64,000 nt of DNA from Thermoguttaceae bacterium (GCA_017441605.1 JAFRXD010000055.1:1-64000), one strand, 5' to 3'; shown: positions 1 to 9,170, numbered from the stretch's first letter. Notes: generated by a model not told the origin, from the letters alone. Numbers and translations: made by a program.

Positions 1-177
1 CAAGGGTTTGACCGCGGGGAAAAGCAAGGGCGCGAAGAGGGGGAAAGAGAAAAAGAAGAGTCGATTATTCGCAATATGCTCAGAAAGGGCGGATTGACGC
101 TTGAAACGATCGCCGAATTTGTCGGGGCCCCCGTTTCCCAAGTGGAGGCGCTCGCCAACGGGATGAACTTGGCGTAA
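1..177 (+). CDS. C-terminal end of an Rpn/PD-(D/E)XK-type nuclease-transposase protein (partial)
   Basis: Open from base 1 in frame 1 to TAA at 175-177, giving 58 residues; the start lies outside the window. It opens with a charged repeat (GFDRGEKQGREEGEREKEE) and ends in a short helical segment (LTLETIAEFVGAPVSQVEAL) that looks like a degenerate helix-turn-helix. Charged, repetitive tails followed by such a terminal helix pair are typical of Rpn-family recombination-promoting nuclease/putative transposase proteins. The intact Rpn-like protein at 32082-33185 ends the same way (LPLKQAAAEMGLTVSQFKEK). The catalytic nuclease domain is not visible here, so the family call rests on the tail only. 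Part of the tail is repeated at nucleotide level in the next ORF (around 285-320). Confidence 0.6.
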   Translation, partial: QGFDRGEKQGREEGEREKEESIIRNMLRKGGLTLETIAEFVGAPVSQVEALANGMNLA

Positions 178-203
178 TTCTCCAGAAGAATAGGGCTGAA
201 GTC

Positions 204-497
204 ATGAAAGCTAGCCTTTACGAATATGACGAGAAGAAAACCCAAGAGATTTTGAAGCGGCAGTATATGCGCGAAGGGGAAAAGCAAGGGTTTGACCGAG
301 GGGAAAAGCAAGGGCGAGAAGAAGAAGGCCTCAAGCGCCAGCTCGCGTATTTGCGCGACGTTCTTTATTACCGTTTCGGAGTCGATCCGGAAGAAACGTC
401 GCCCCTTCTCGCCAATAAATCGTTGGACGAACTAGACGCGCTAGCCGAAGTTCTCAAAAATTGCGGGAGTTTTGAGGAATTTCGCGAGCGAGTCTAA
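204..497 (+). pseudogene. Truncated Rpn-like protein, DUF4351-like C-terminal tail
   Basis: A 97-residue ORF from ATG 204. The residues upstream in the same frame continue the family motif (KNRAEVMKAS) but lack a nuclease domain and soon run out of homology, so the ATG looks internal to an older, longer gene. The N-terminal segment (SLYEYDEKKTQEIL) and the repeated charged stretch (GEKQGFDRGEKQGREE) match the linker of Rpn-family proteins. The last ~55 residues (LRDVLYYRFGVDPEE...LDELDALAEVLKNCGSFEEF) resemble the DUF4351 tail found on many of these proteins. I read it as a 5'-truncated duplicate next to the gene ending at 177. A short expressed peptide cannot be excluded, but no convincing ribosome binding site precedes ATG 204. 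Confidence 0.55.
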
Positions 498-574
498 AGT
501 CGTTCAAGCGGGTTCCTCCGCGGTGGATCGGTCGTTTAGAGCCAAGAAAGGCAGTTAAGACCAAAGGAGACTAG

Positions 575-672
575 CGACCAATGGGAGCGGGTGGTTTGCC
601 AATCCGCGCGGAAGCGCGAATTGCCCGCCCGGCTGCTGACCGACCAACGGGAGCGGCGGGTAGTTTGTCCAA
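575..672. repeat. Two imperfect direct copies of a ~30 bp sequence
   Basis: 575-602 (CGACCAATGGGAGCGG...TTTGCCAA) recurs at 641-672 (CGACCAACGGGAGCGG...TTTGTCCAA) with a few substitutions and a small insertion, offset by 66 bp. It lies between two decayed Rpn-like fragments. Function unknown; it may be a local duplication. Confidence 0.5.
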
Positions 673-689
673 GTTGCGGCAAAACAAAA

Positions 690-704
690 CCCGCCCTCGG
701 CGGG
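690..704. other. Short GC hairpin, possible weak terminator
   Basis: Perfect 6 bp stem CCCGCC / GGCGGG around a CTC loop, preceded by AAAACAAAA and followed by CTTGTC. On the minus strand the A-rich flank becomes a T-rich tail, so it could act as a weak terminator in that direction. No minus-strand gene ends nearby. Confidence 0.3.
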
Positions 705-730
705 CTTGTCGACCGCTCAGGAATTATTCC

Positions 731-880
731 CACTTTATCCACTTGATTAACGAGTGTCTAAAACGGGGGCTTGAGATTGAAGAGGCGACGAGCCGCGCGA
801 TCGACGATATGCCGGACGATTCTCTTCTGAAACTATTCCTTTTGAAGAATAGGGCGGAAGCGACGAAAGCCGGTCTTTAC
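731..880 (+). pseudogene. Decayed Rpn-like fragment
   Basis: In frame 2 this stretch reads HFIHLINECLKRGLEIEEAT, then AIDDMPDDSLLKLFLLKNRAE and ends TKAGLYN. This is the recognisable linker of Rpn-family nuclease/transposase proteins (a conserved 'AID..' helix, then 'FL..NRAEV...LYEYDE'). The same KNRAE..K..LY pattern occurs at about 187-224. No nuclease core or charged tail remains and the reading frame beyond is nonsense, so I call it a relic. The open frame extends back to 581, but the residues before 731 are low-complexity GC translation. Confidence 0.5.
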
Positions 881-930
881 AACCGCGAATCCTCGGCGTC
901 GGCGATTTGCCCTAAATTTCTTCCAATCTC

Positions 931-959
931 TTGCAATCGAGTCTCGCGCCGCGTACAAT
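931..959 (+). promoter_or_regulatory. Sigma-70-type promoter for the HzsA-like gene
   Basis: TTGCAA (931-936), 17 nt spacer, TACAAT (954-959). It would give a leader of about 65 nt before the ATG at 1033. This supports the downstream start over an in-frame TTG at 931, which coincides with the -35 itself. Confidence 0.6.
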
Positions 960-1032
960 GACTTCGACGCCGCGCGAGTCTCGGGACTCCCGCGTTCGTC
1001 CCCGGAAACGGAACAAATCGAGGAGCGTTGCG

Positions 1033-3519
1033 ATGACGAAGAATACGAAGAACATAAGAGGCTTGGCGCTAGCGCTCGTCGCGCTAACGGTCGCCCTCGC
1101 GGGCGCCGCGCGAGCGCAAGACGAGCCGACCTCCGGTTTCCGCTCGAGAATCGAGGCGGACTGGGAGCGACAAGAGGGAACCCGCGATCGCGCGATCGGC
1201 TCGCCCGACGCCTTGCGCGACCTAATCGACCGATCCGACGCCTTGGCGACCCGGCTCGACGAGGAATCGCTCGTCGAGCCCGACAAGCTCGCCGCGTTCC
1301 GCGAGCGGATCGAAGCGGCGAAGAAATTCCTCGCGGAAAACGAGAGCGCCGACGAGGGCGCCGTCGCCGAGGCCTACCGCGAGTTGCGCTGGGCGTCGCG
1401 CGACGCGATTTTCGCCAACGAGCTCCTCAAAGATACCCCGATCGTCTTCGAGAAGGCGAACCGGTTCGGGTTCCAGATCCTGCAAGAGTACCTGTCGTTC
1501 TACGAGCGCTACTCCAACCAACATGGCGGCGGAATCTTTCGTCTCGAAAAGCCCGGCTTTTCCTTTAAGACGACCGAGCTCACCTCCGACTTCCCGCGCG
1601 GATTGTTCGTAACGCCGAGCTTATCCTACGACGCGAAAACCCTTTACTTCGCGTTCGCCGACTTCTCCAAGGTCCAGGACCCTGATCCCGAGGCTCCCGT
1701 CTTGAACGCCTACCACCTCCGCGCCGAGGGGGACGCCACCGAGCGCGTTCAACAGTTCCTCAAGGAACCCGAGGGGAAGTACTGCCTCTATAAGATGGAC
1801 CTCGAAACCGGCGAGTCGACGAAACTCACCGACGGGCCTTGGGACGACTTCGATCCGACCCTTCTGCCGGACGGCAGTTTGATCTTTATGTCGACCCGTC
1901 GCGGCGGGTTCGCGCGTTGCAATCAGAGCTGGGAGCCGATTATGGTCTCGACGCTCCATAAACTGACCCCCGACGGGCAGGTTCGCCGTCTCTCCTGGCA
2001 CGAGACGAACGAGTGGACCCCCGCCGTTCTCGACGACGGGCGCGTCGTCTATACGCGTTGGGACTACGTCGATCGCAACGCGGCGCGATTCCAAGGGCTC
2101 TGGCTAACGAATCCCGACGGAACCGGCGCGGTCGCCCTCTTCGGTAGCTACACCGAAAGCCCCGTCGCCTGTATTCAGCCCCGACCGATCCCCAATTCCA
2201 ATAAAATCGCCTTTATCGCCACCGCGCACCACACCGCCGTCGGGGGCTCCCTCGTCGTCCTCGATCCCACGAAAGTCAAGTACGACCCCGAGACCGGCGG
2301 CGACTCCCCCGACTCGATCGAGAGAATCACTCCCGAGATCCCGTTCCCGGAAACTCCCGATCCCGAGACCGGGGAAATGTATCTGCCCGACCAGTACTAC
2401 TACGGACCGACCCCGTTGTCCGAGGACTTCTTCCTCGTCTCCTACAGCTTCGAGCCCTCCAACGGCTATCTTACGACCAACGGCAATCTTACGCCCGATA
2501 CGGTCGGCAGCGGGAAGCTCGGGCTCTATTACCGCGACCGATTCGGCAACTTGGAGCTGATGTTCGACGACGAGAAGTACAGCTGCCGATACCCGTTGAT
2601 TTTGCGCGAGCGCGAGACGATCCCCGAGACGATTCCGTCCCAACTCCCCGACGAGACCGCGACCAACGTCGACAACGAAGCCTCCGAGGAGACCGGAACC
2701 TTTACCCTCTTCGACGTTCGCGAGTCCCTCTGGCCCTTCCCGGAAGATCGCAAAATCAAAGAGCTTCGCGTCTATCAACTCCTGCCGAAATTCCCGACCC
2801 ACCAGGCGCACGTCCCCCCCGTCGGGCACGATTTCGCCGGAAACGCGCGCCTCTTCTTGGGAACCGTTCCCGTCGAGGAAGACGGCAGCGCTTACTTTAC
2901 CGCTCCCGCCAAGAAACCGCTCTACTTCCAAGCGGTCGACGAGGACGGTCGCGCCGTTCAGACGATGCTCAGCGAAGTCTATCTGCAACCGGGCGAGAAT
3001 CGCGGGTGCGTCGGATGCCACGAGCAGCAGCAGACCACCTTCGCCAATCCCGAGAAAGGCGTCGCCGCCGCCCTGCGCGCCCCCTCCGAGCTGAAGCCGG
3101 GCCCCGAAGGCTCTAATCCGTTTAGTTTCCCGATCTTAGTCCAGCCGATTCTCGACGCGCGCTGCGCCTCTTGCCATTCCGGAGAAGAGGGCGCCTCCGC
3201 CCCCGCGCTGACCGGCGAGCTCGAGGGGAATTTCTCCGTCTCCTACAACGCCTTGCGTCCCTATTTGCGCTGGTACGAATGGTTCGACACGGCGATCCGA
3301 CAGGTCGTCTCCGTTCCCGGCGAGTGCGGCGCCGACATGAGCCGTCTTTCCGAGATTCTGGACGACGAAAACCACAAAGAGATCGGGCTTACCGACGAGG
3401 AGCGAAGAACCCTCTACTTCTGGCTCGACTCCAACGTCCCGTTCTACGGCGTTTACTACCCCGAGGACCAAGAGCGCCAGCGAAACGGCGAAAAAATCGA
3501 CGCGCCGGAGTTGCAGTAA
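1033..3519 (+). CDS. HzsA-like exported di-haem cytochrome with WD40/PD40-like repeats
   Basis: 828 residues from ATG 1033, chosen because AGGAG lies 8-12 nt upstream and a signal peptide follows immediately (LALALVALTVALAGAARA, then QDEP). Residues ~180-470 contain TolB/PD40-like beta-propeller elements such as GPWDDFDPTLLPDGSLIFMS. Residues ~600-670 match the hydrazine-synthase alpha-subunit domain (GHDFAGNARLFLGTVPVEED...) and end in a c-type haem site CVGCH (C659, C662, H663). A second haem site, CASCH, is at C711, C714 and H715. Family knowledge: HzsA-like proteins are common in planctomycetes that do not perform anammox, and their substrate is unknown. No hydrazine-synthase beta or gamma subunit is adjacent. 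A periplasmic redox role is inferred. Confidence 0.8.
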   Translation: MTKNTKNIRGLALALVALTVALAGAARAQDEPTSGFRSRIEADWERQEGTRDRAIGSPDALRDLIDRSDALATRLDEESLVEPDKLAAFRERIEAAKKFLAENESADEGAVAEAYRELRWASRDAIFANELLKDTPIVFEKANRFGFQILQEYLSFYERYSNQHGGGIFRLEKPGFSFKTTELTSDFPRGLFVTPSLSYDAKTLYFAFADFSKVQDPDPEAPVLNAYHLRAEGDATERVQQFLKEPEGKYCLYKMDLETGESTKLTDGPWDDFDPTLLPDGSLIFMSTRRGGFARCNQSWEPIMVSTLHKLTPDGQVRRLSWHETNEWTPAVLDDGRVVYTRWDYVDRNAARFQGLWLTNPDGTGAVALFGSYTESPVACIQPRPIPNSNKIAFIATAHHTAVGGSLVVLDPTKVKYDPETGGDSPDSIERITPEIPFPETPDPETGEMYLPDQYYYGPTPLSEDFFLVSYSFEPSNGYLTTNGNLTPDTVGSGKLGLYYRDRFGNLELMFDDEKYSCRYPLILRERETIPETIPSQLPDETATNVDNEASEETGTFTLFDVRESLWPFPEDRKIKELRVYQLLPKFPTHQAHVPPVGHDFAGNARLFLGTVPVEEDGSAYFTAPAKKPLYFQAVDEDGRAVQTMLSEVYLQPGENRGCVGCHEQQQTTFANPEKGVAAALRAPSELKPGPEGSNPFSFPILVQPILDARCASCHSGEEGASAPALTGELEGNFSVSYNALRPYLRWYEWFDTAIRQVVSVPGECGADMSRLSEILDDENHKEIGLTDEERRTLYFWLDSNVPFYGVYYPEDQERQRNGEKIDAPELQ

Positions 3520-3567
3520 CTCGGCGCGTCTCGCGCGGTTAAGAATTCGCGTTGAAAACCGGCGGGA

Positions 3568-4374
3568 CTAAGAGTCCAGCCATTGTTGATACTCTGGATC
3601 GAGCCAAGAGACGTCGGCGAGGGCCTCGCCGAGCGGATCTTGGTCGGTCGCGGAGAATCCCAGGGAGTTGTGCCGTCGCCAACCCTCGGCGTATTCGTAT
3701 TTTCCGCACAACTTACCGGTCGCCGCGCCGGCTTGCGTCATCGAGTCGAGGTAAGAGTCGTAACCCTGCGAGACGTCGAGCCATTCTTTCTGACTCCGGT
3801 GGCAAGCCAACATTTCTCGCTTTCGCGCCATAACGGAGCCGACGTCGACGTAGCGCTCGGAGCGAACCAGTTTGCGCATCGCGTCTCGATTCCCGTGCGG
3901 CGCCGCGTGATAGACCGCGACGTCTTGGAACGTCGCGGGCATGGGGGGCTCGGTCGGGGCGTTTGTCATGCACCGGCAAAACGCCGCCGTAACGGCGAGG
4001 CGAACCGCGTTTTGGTGGTCTTCCATATAGTCCGACGGCGATTGCGTTAGCACGACGTCCGGCTCGACCTCGCGCATCGTCGCCGTCAGTTGCAGGAGCG
4101 TTCTTCGGCAGTAGAAGATCTCAAGATCGTCGACGAGCGACTCGTGGTAGGTCGCCCCGAGATAGTTCGCCGCCGCGATCGATTCCTCCCGCCGCGCCCG
4201 AACGATTTGCTCGCGCGTCATCGTCGACGTGCCCCACGAACCGTTCGCGATCGTCATGTAGTGGACGTTCCAACCTCGGTCTTTGAGCAACAGCAGCGTT
4301 CCCGCCATCGTGAACTCAATGTCGTCCGGATGCGCGGCGATCGCGAACGCGGTTTTCGGTCGGGTTTCTTCCAT
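3568..4374 (-). CDS. PIG-L family (LmbE-like) deacetylase
   Basis: 268 residues. The zinc-binding signature AHPDD is at residues 14-18, with a downstream histidine in DYMEDHQNA (H120), the normal arrangement of the PIG-L/LmbE fold that removes N-acetyl groups from GlcNAc-type sugars. The ATG at 4374 has GGAGAG just upstream. No signal peptide, so probably cytoplasmic. It is the last gene of the run thrC-lepB-alphaCTD-DUF3592-PIG-L, 55 nt after the DUF3592 gene. The substrate cannot be read from sequence; bacillithiol/mycothiol-type or cell-envelope sugar deacetylation are family options. It converges on the HzsA-like gene with a 48 bp gap that has no strong terminator. Confidence 0.85.
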   Translation of the reverse strand: MEETRPKTAFAIAAHPDDIEFTMAGTLLLLKDRGWNVHYMTIANGSWGTSTMTREQIVRARREESIAAANYLGATYHESLVDDLEIFYCRRTLLQLTATMREVEPDVVLTQSPSDYMEDHQNAVRLAVTAAFCRCMTNAPTEPPMPATFQDVAVYHAAPHGNRDAMRKLVRSERYVDVGSVMARKREMLACHRSQKEWLDVSQGYDSYLDSMTQAGAATGKLCGKYEYAEGWRRHNSLGFSATDQDPLGEALADVSWLDPEYQQWLDS

Positions 4375-4429
4375 AAGCGCTCTCCATATGGTCTATAGAC
4401 GCGGAACTCGTCGCGTCTTGGTCGATTCG

Positions 4430-5683
4430 TTAGTACTTGCCTAGAAACGGTCGAACGACGACTCCAAAATCGCGCGAGAACGTTCCCCCGTCGGCGAACT
4501 CCATGCGCGCGACCAGTTTCCAAAAGATTTCGTTGTGCTCCGCCTCGAAGGAGGGCGCCACTCCGATCGGAAGAGAAAACGAAAAGTTTTCCCGCTTCTC
4601 CGTCTTGGAGGGCGCTTCGAGACCGAACTTCGTGAACAGTAGGCGCGAATAGACTTCGCGTCGATGCGTGATCGAATTAGTGCCCTGAACGAAACGAGCG
4701 ATCTCTTCGCATTTCACGTACACGTCGAGGCGCTTGACCGCGATCCGACCTTTCAGGAACAGGCGGCAGCGAACGGTTCGACCCGGAGTGATCGGCGATT
4801 CCGATACCTCCAGCGCGACCGAGCCGACCGTTCGCTCGATGCGATACCGTCCCCAAAGCCGACAGATAAAGAGAAGCCCGATACCGCAGAAGACGATCGA
4901 GAATACGACCGCCGACCAGAAGTCCGCTCGCGAGTCCGCCTTGACGAAAACGTAAACCGCCGCGCTCCACGCCGCCAAATTCCACGCGCAGGTTCCGAAG
5001 ATCGCCGCCGAAAAAGACGTCGACGACTTCGCGTCCACCTTGAGGCGACGCGACAATTCCGCCCCCTTTTCGTCCTTAAAATTCGGAACGTTCGGGTATT
5101 TCGCCGCCGATCGCTTCGCGCTCGCGCGCGCCTCTTTAGAGCGCGACCTTTCGTAGTAAAGCGCGAACAACCAAATCGACCCAAACAGCGTCAGAGAGAC
5201 TGGAATGAAGAGGAACAACCAGCCCCAGAACGTCGACTTCTTAACGAGTATCGCGCGACTCGGATCGTCGTCCCGATACCAGCAAGGGTACCGACCGCCC
5301 CGCGCGAACGGCTCGATAAGTCGCTCCGCGTCCTCGCGCGCGTAGTCGAAACCGCGGTCCTTCGTTTGCGTCGAGCGATCGTAAGTCCAGACTTCGTAAG
5401 TTACCTCGTCGACTTCGTACCGAATTCTAACCTCGGGGCGGAACCGGACGTTGCCGTCCTCGTCGACCCGAGAGCGAACCCCGCGATCCACGATCCAGCA
5501 CATCGTCGGGCGCAATAGCTTCGCGTCCCGACGCGCTTCTCGACCCCACGTCGACAAATGAATCGTCAAGATCAATAGTCCGACGAGGCATATCCCGACG
5601 AGCAGGTACGTTTCCGAATGGCGCTCGGCTCGAAACGCGGCGAAGCGCCTCGCCAGCGCGCCGGAGGAGGGACGGTCTTGCAT
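4430..5683 (-). CDS. DUF3592-type membrane protein
   Basis: 417 residues. An N-terminal membrane helix (YLLVGICLVGLLILTIHL) is followed by an extracytoplasmic beta-rich domain of about 100 residues (residues ~50-150, VRIRYEVDEVTYEV...YPCWYRDDDPSRAIL), the DUF3592 pattern. A second helix follows (FWGWLFLFIPVSLTLFGSIW), then a charged linker, a pair of helices around residues 228-275 and a C-terminal soluble beta domain. The ATG has AAGGAG at a good distance. It starts 24 nt after the alpha-CTD gene. Function unknown; DUF3592 proteins are generally uncharacterised membrane proteins. Confidence 0.7.
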   Translation of the reverse strand: MQDRPSSGALARRFAAFRAERHSETYLLVGICLVGLLILTIHLSTWGREARRDAKLLRPTMCWIVDRGVRSRVDEDGNVRFRPEVRIRYEVDEVTYEVWTYDRSTQTKDRGFDYAREDAERLIEPFARGGRYPCWYRDDDPSRAILVKKSTFWGWLFLFIPVSLTLFGSIWLFALYYERSRSKEARASAKRSAAKYPNVPNFKDEKGAELSRRLKVDAKSSTSFSAAIFGTCAWNLAAWSAAVYVFVKADSRADFWSAVVFSIVFCGIGLLFICRLWGRYRIERTVGSVALEVSESPITPGRTVRCRLFLKGRIAVKRLDVYVKCEEIARFVQGTNSITHRREVYSRLLFTKFGLEAPSKTEKRENFSFSLPIGVAPSFEAEHNEIFWKLVARMEFADGGTFSRDFGVVVRPFLGKY

Positions 5684-5707
5684 CGAGGCTCCTTTCGCGT
5701 CGTCGAA

Positions 5708-6034
5708 CTACGCGGCTTTCTTTTCTCGTTCCGAGAGCCGAGCCGCCTCTTCCGGCGCGAAAGCGCTCTCGCTCGTTCGCCGCTCTTTGCGCAGAAATCC
5801 CAATTTCTCTAGTGCGATAAACACTTCTTCGAGCGTCTTTTCCCCAAAGTTCGGAATCTTCAGCAAGTCGGACCGATTGCGCTTTAGCAAATCGCCGATC
5901 GTCGAAATCCCGCGCTCGTCCAAACAGTTCGTCGTCCGAACCGAAAGCCCGAGCTCCGCGATGCTCATCTTCAGGCGCTCGTTCAACTGGCGTCGCTTAA
6001 TTTCCTCGGGATCCAAGGGGATTCTCGTGCCCAT
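5708..6034 (-). CDS. Stand-alone RNA polymerase alpha-subunit C-terminal-domain protein
   Basis: 108 residues. Residues ~28-80 match the alpha-CTD: helix-hairpin-helix signatures NCLDERGISTIGDLL and LLKIPNFGEKTLEEVFIALE, close to the NCL...TIGDL...LL..PN.G.KSL consensus. In full-length RpoA this domain binds UP elements and activators, but here the N-terminal assembly domain is absent. The last ~25 residues are charged and unrelated. AAGGAG precedes the ATG. It lies 26 nt downstream of the signal peptidase gene and 24 nt upstream of the DUF3592 gene. A DNA- or polymerase-binding role is inferred; planctomycetes commonly encode such orphan alpha-CTDs. Confidence 0.8.
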   Translation of the reverse strand: MGTRIPLDPEEIKRRQLNERLKMSIAELGLSVRTTNCLDERGISTIGDLLKRNRSDLLKIPNFGEKTLEEVFIALEKLGFLRKERRTSESAFAPEEAARLSEREKKAA

Positions 6035-6060
6035 CTTCTCAACTCCTTTCGACGATTAAA

Positions 6061-7551
6061 CTACTGTTGAACTATATAGAGCAGTTTCTCTTCCGGAACC
6101 GTTCCCGCGGAGTCGAAACGACTGTCCAACGAGACCGGAGAATTGTCCCCGAGCGCGAAGTACTCTCCCTCCGGGACTTTCGTCGCGCGACCCGTCAGCG
6201 TCTCCGAACGGTAGTCCGGCGCTCGCTCTCCGGTCGATCCCGCCGCGCTCGAGTAGTGCAAGTCCCGGAACAGCGAGGGGCTGCCGACGCGAGCGACCGC
6301 GCCGAGGATCGCGAACGGCTCCGAGATCGGCGCGATTTCCGTCGAGTCGAGATCCCCGAGCTCGAACCGCGCCCATTCGTCCCCGTCGACCGCGAAGATC
6401 AGCTCTCCGTCGAGCGTCGCGATCGTAAAGCGCGGCGATTTCGGTAATTGAAACGGAAACTCCATTCGGCGACCCGGCTCGCTCGCGAAGTCGCCCTCCG
6501 ATAGCTCCTCGAACTTTTTGCCCGAGTCCGCGTGACCGTTTCGCAACGTTTTGATTCGCAGCGTAACGCTTCGCGTCGACTCGTCGAACGAAAGCGCCGC
6601 CGCCAGCGTCGGACGGCGCGCCAGCGCCGTAAAACGCGTCGTCGCCCCGTCTCCCGCGAACCATCCGAAACTTAGCGCAAAATCCCGAACCGGCTCGACC
6701 GGCGCGACGTTCGAACCGTTGAGTCGCGCGATTTCCGACTCGTTCGAGATCGCGATCGGCTCGCTCGATACCTTGTCCCCCGTTCGGAGTTTCGCGACTC
6801 GAACGACGTCCATCCGCTCGTCCGACCGACGATATTCGACCCCTCGAATCGAGACCGCCGTCGAAAGCGCTTCTTTCAGCGACCGCGTCGGGACTCGTCC
6901 GTCGATTAAAACGTCCCCTTGAGCGAACGTTACCAATTCCCCGGGCAAGCCGACGATTCGCTTTAGCGTCGGACGATCGAGCGCGTCGCGAAAAACGACG
7001 ACGTCCCAGCGCTCCGGTTTGAGCGCTCGCTCGCGCTTTTCGCGCTCTCGATACGCTCGATTCGTTTCCCGCTTCCAGGCGCGCTCGAGTCGAGCGCGAA
7101 AGTCGAGCGGCTCGTCCCCGCCGCGGCGCTCGACTAAAACCGTCGACCCCGACTCGAACGACGGATTCTGCGCGGGAACTTCCGTCCAGCCGCAGTCCGG
7201 ACAGGTCAGAAATCGCGTCTTGGCAAGGAGTTCGGTTGGGAGACTTGGGGACGTTTCGTCGGGCGCGAACGAAGTCGCCCCGCTCGTTCCGTCCGTCTCG
7301 ACCAGCGGCGCGATCGCGTCCAAGTCGACCGAGGTCGGAAAGTAATTCCGACATTTCGGGCAACTCCAATAGACCCGCGGCCCGCGAAACGACGGCTCCA
7401 TCGAGCAGCTTTGAACGCGAAAAATCGGCGGCGCTTTGTCCGCGCGAACCCAAACGTCGGGATTGCGCCACAAAAACGCCGTCGCCAGCGCTCCGAGAAC
7501 CGCGACCAATCCCGCCCCGATCGCGACGAGCAGGGAGACGCGACGCCTCAT
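6061..7551 (-). CDS. lepB: Signal peptidase I with zinc ribbon and large inserted domain
   Basis: 496 residues. One N-terminal membrane helix ([22 protein letters not shown]) precedes the S26 box with the nucleophile (SCSMEP, S50). The general-base lysine lies in [10 protein letters not shown] (K197) and the last conserved box, [12 protein letters not shown], is near the C-terminus. Two unusual insertions are visible: CPKC (64-67) and CPDC (117-120), which should form a zinc ribbon between the Ser and Lys boxes, and about 200 residues between the Lys box and the final box with beta-rich LamG-like character ([20 protein letters not shown]). E. coli LepB is ~320 residues. The start codon overlaps the thrC stop (ATGA), so the two are translationally coupled. 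It cleaves signal peptides of exported proteins on the outer face of the membrane. Confidence 0.85.
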   Translation of the reverse strand: MRRRVSLLVAIGAGLVAVLGALATAFLWRNPDVWVRADKAPPIFRVQSCSMEPSFRGPRVYWSCPKCRNYFPTSVDLDAIAPLVETDGTSGATSFAPDETSPSLPTELLAKTRFLTCPDCGWTEVPAQNPSFESGSTVLVERRGGDEPLDFRARLERAWKRETNRAYREREKRERALKPERWDVVVFRDALDRPTLKRIVGLPGELVTFAQGDVLIDGRVPTRSLKEALSTAVSIRGVEYRRSDERMDVVRVAKLRTGDKVSSEPIAISNESEIARLNGSNVAPVEPVRDFALSFGWFAGDGATTRFTALARRPTLAAALSFDESTRSVTLRIKTLRNGHADSGKKFEELSEGDFASEPGRRMEFPFQLPKSPRFTIATLDGELIFAVDGDEWARFELGDLDSTEIAPISEPFAILGAVARVGSPSLFRDLHYSSAAGSTGERAPDYRSETLTGRATKVPEGEYFALGDNSPVSLDSRFDSAGTVPEEKLLYIVQQ

Positions 7552-8927
7552 TTGAGCAGATCCAAAATCCTGTCGACGTCGTTGTCGACGACGATCGGCC
7601 GATTCGCGAATTCGGTCGTCTTAACGCCGCGGGTTCCGAGAATTTTTTCGTAAAATTCCCGATCGTTCCCGTGGTACGCGACCGTCGCGTTCGGGTCTTT
7701 GAGCTGGTGCCCCGTCAAAACGCACGCGATTCGCTCGTCTTTGCCGATAACTCCCTCCGCGACGAGTTGTTTCGCCCCCGCGACGCTCGCCGCCGAAGCC
7801 GGCTCGCAACCGAACCCGTTCGCCCCGATTTGCGCCTTCGCGTCGAGAATCTCTTGTTCCGAGACTTTGCGAACGACCCCGTCGCAGAAGTCCAGCGCGC
7901 GCAGGCACTTCGTCAAATTGACGGGGCGATTGATCTCGATGGCGCTCGCGATCGTCGACGCGCGGCGATTCTCTTTGTCCATCTGCGAGTAAAACGCGTC
8001 GATTTTCGCCTTGTCGATATTGCCGCCGTTCCAGCGCAGTCCCTCTTCGTTGTAGAGCCGATAGAGCGAGTCCGCCCCCGCCGCGTTGACGACCGCGAGG
8101 CGAGGAACTTTCTTGATCAGACCCAATTTGTGAAGTTCGATAAACGCCTTGCCGAACGCGCTGGAGTTCCCGAGATTCCCTCCGGGGACTACGATCCAGT
8201 CCGGAACTTCCCAGCGCAGCGCCTCCAGGACGCGGAACATAATCGTTTTTTGACCTTCGAGGCGGAACGGGTTCAAACTATTGAGCAAATAGATCCCGAG
8301 CGCCTTGGAGACCTCTTGCACTCGCGCCATCGCGTCGTCGAAGTCCCCTTTGATTTGGATCGTTCGCGCGCCGTAGTCGAGCGCTTGCGAAAGTTTCCCG
8401 TAGGCGATCTTGCCCGAGCCGATAAAGACGATCGATTTGCCGAATTTCGCGGTCGAGCAGTAGAGCGCCAGCGACGCGCTCGTGTTTCCCGTCGACGCGC
8501 AAGCCGCGCTTTTCGCCCCGACGAGACGTCCGTGCGTCGTTCCCGCCGCCATCCCGTTGTCTTTGAAAGAACCGGAAGGATTCAGACCCTCGTACTGCAG
8601 AAAGAGCGACCCCGCGCTCTTTCCGACGTAAGCCGCGACGCCGTCGTTGCGCTGAAGGATCGTTTGACCCTCTCCGACCGTAACGCATTCTTCAAGCGGC
8701 GCGAAGGGGAGCAGTTCGTGGAACCGCCAAACCCCGCTGAATCGACGAGGATTCGAGCGCTCCGACCAGTATTTCTCGAAATGGCTCAACGACGACGGAA
8801 CCTGCAATTTGTCCCATTCGTAGTCGACGTCGAGTAGCGAACCGCACTTCGGACAGCGATGCAGAACTTCGGAAACGTCGAACGTCGCTTGGCATTGAGG
8901 ATTGATACAGCGTTGGAAAGCGCCCAT
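7548..8927 (-). CDS. thrC: Threonine synthase
   Basis: 459 residues. The N-terminal CxxxxC...CPKC pattern (C7, C11, C25, C28) suggests a small zinc-binding segment, seen in several threonine synthases. The PLP lysine is in [10 protein letters not shown] (K122), followed by the phosphate-binding [10 protein letters not shown] and a glycine-rich GGNLGNSS loop. It converts O-phosphohomoserine to threonine. AGGGAG lies ~9-14 nt before the ATG. It is the first gene of the minus-strand run leading into lepB, and is divergent from lspA across a 243 bp spacer. Together with asd and the aspartate aminotransferase at 33-35 kb it belongs to the aspartate amino-acid family. Confidence 0.93.
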   Translation of the reverse strand: MGAFQRCINPQCQATFDVSEVLHRCPKCGSLLDVDYEWDKLQVPSSLSHFEKYWSERSNPRRFSGVWRFHELLPFAPLEECVTVGEGQTILQRNDGVAAYVGKSAGSLFLQYEGLNPSGSFKDNGMAAGTTHGRLVGAKSAACASTGNTSASLALYCSTAKFGKSIVFIGSGKIAYGKLSQALDYGARTIQIKGDFDDAMARVQEVSKALGIYLLNSLNPFRLEGQKTIMFRVLEALRWEVPDWIVVPGGNLGNSSAFGKAFIELHKLGLIKKVPRLAVVNAAGADSLYRLYNEEGLRWNGGNIDKAKIDAFYSQMDKENRRASTIASAIEINRPVNLTKCLRALDFCDGVVRKVSEQEILDAKAQIGANGFGCEPASAASVAGAKQLVAEGVIGKDERIACVLTGHQLKDPNATVAYHGNDREFYEKILGTRGVKTTEFANRPIVVDNDVDRILDLLK

Positions 8928-9073
8928 TATACTATTGCTCCCTGTTCGTTGACTCTTGGAGAAAGAAAACGCGACCTCGCGCCTTCTCGTTCCCGATTTT
9001 ACTCCCTTCGAACAATTTTAAAAGCCCCCGCTTGTTTGTTTGCGCCGATTTTAACGATTGTTTGTTTTTGAGT

Positions 9074-9102
9074 TTGACGTCCGAGAGAAAACAGGCTAGA
9101 AT
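9074..9102 (+). promoter_or_regulatory. Promoter for lspA
   Basis: TTGACG (9074-9079), 17 nt spacer, TAGAAT (9097-9102). It lies 69 nt before the lspA start. Confidence 0.6.
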
Positions 9103-9170
9103 CGAGCCGTTATTTTGCGCGCGGTCGAGCGATCGCGCTTTGACGAACAACCCAAAGCGACCTCCTTGCA

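Noticed and set aside
581..730. N-terminal part of an ORF leading into the third Rpn-like relic
   Set aside because: Arg/Ala-rich translation of repeat DNA with no homology to the relic that follows.
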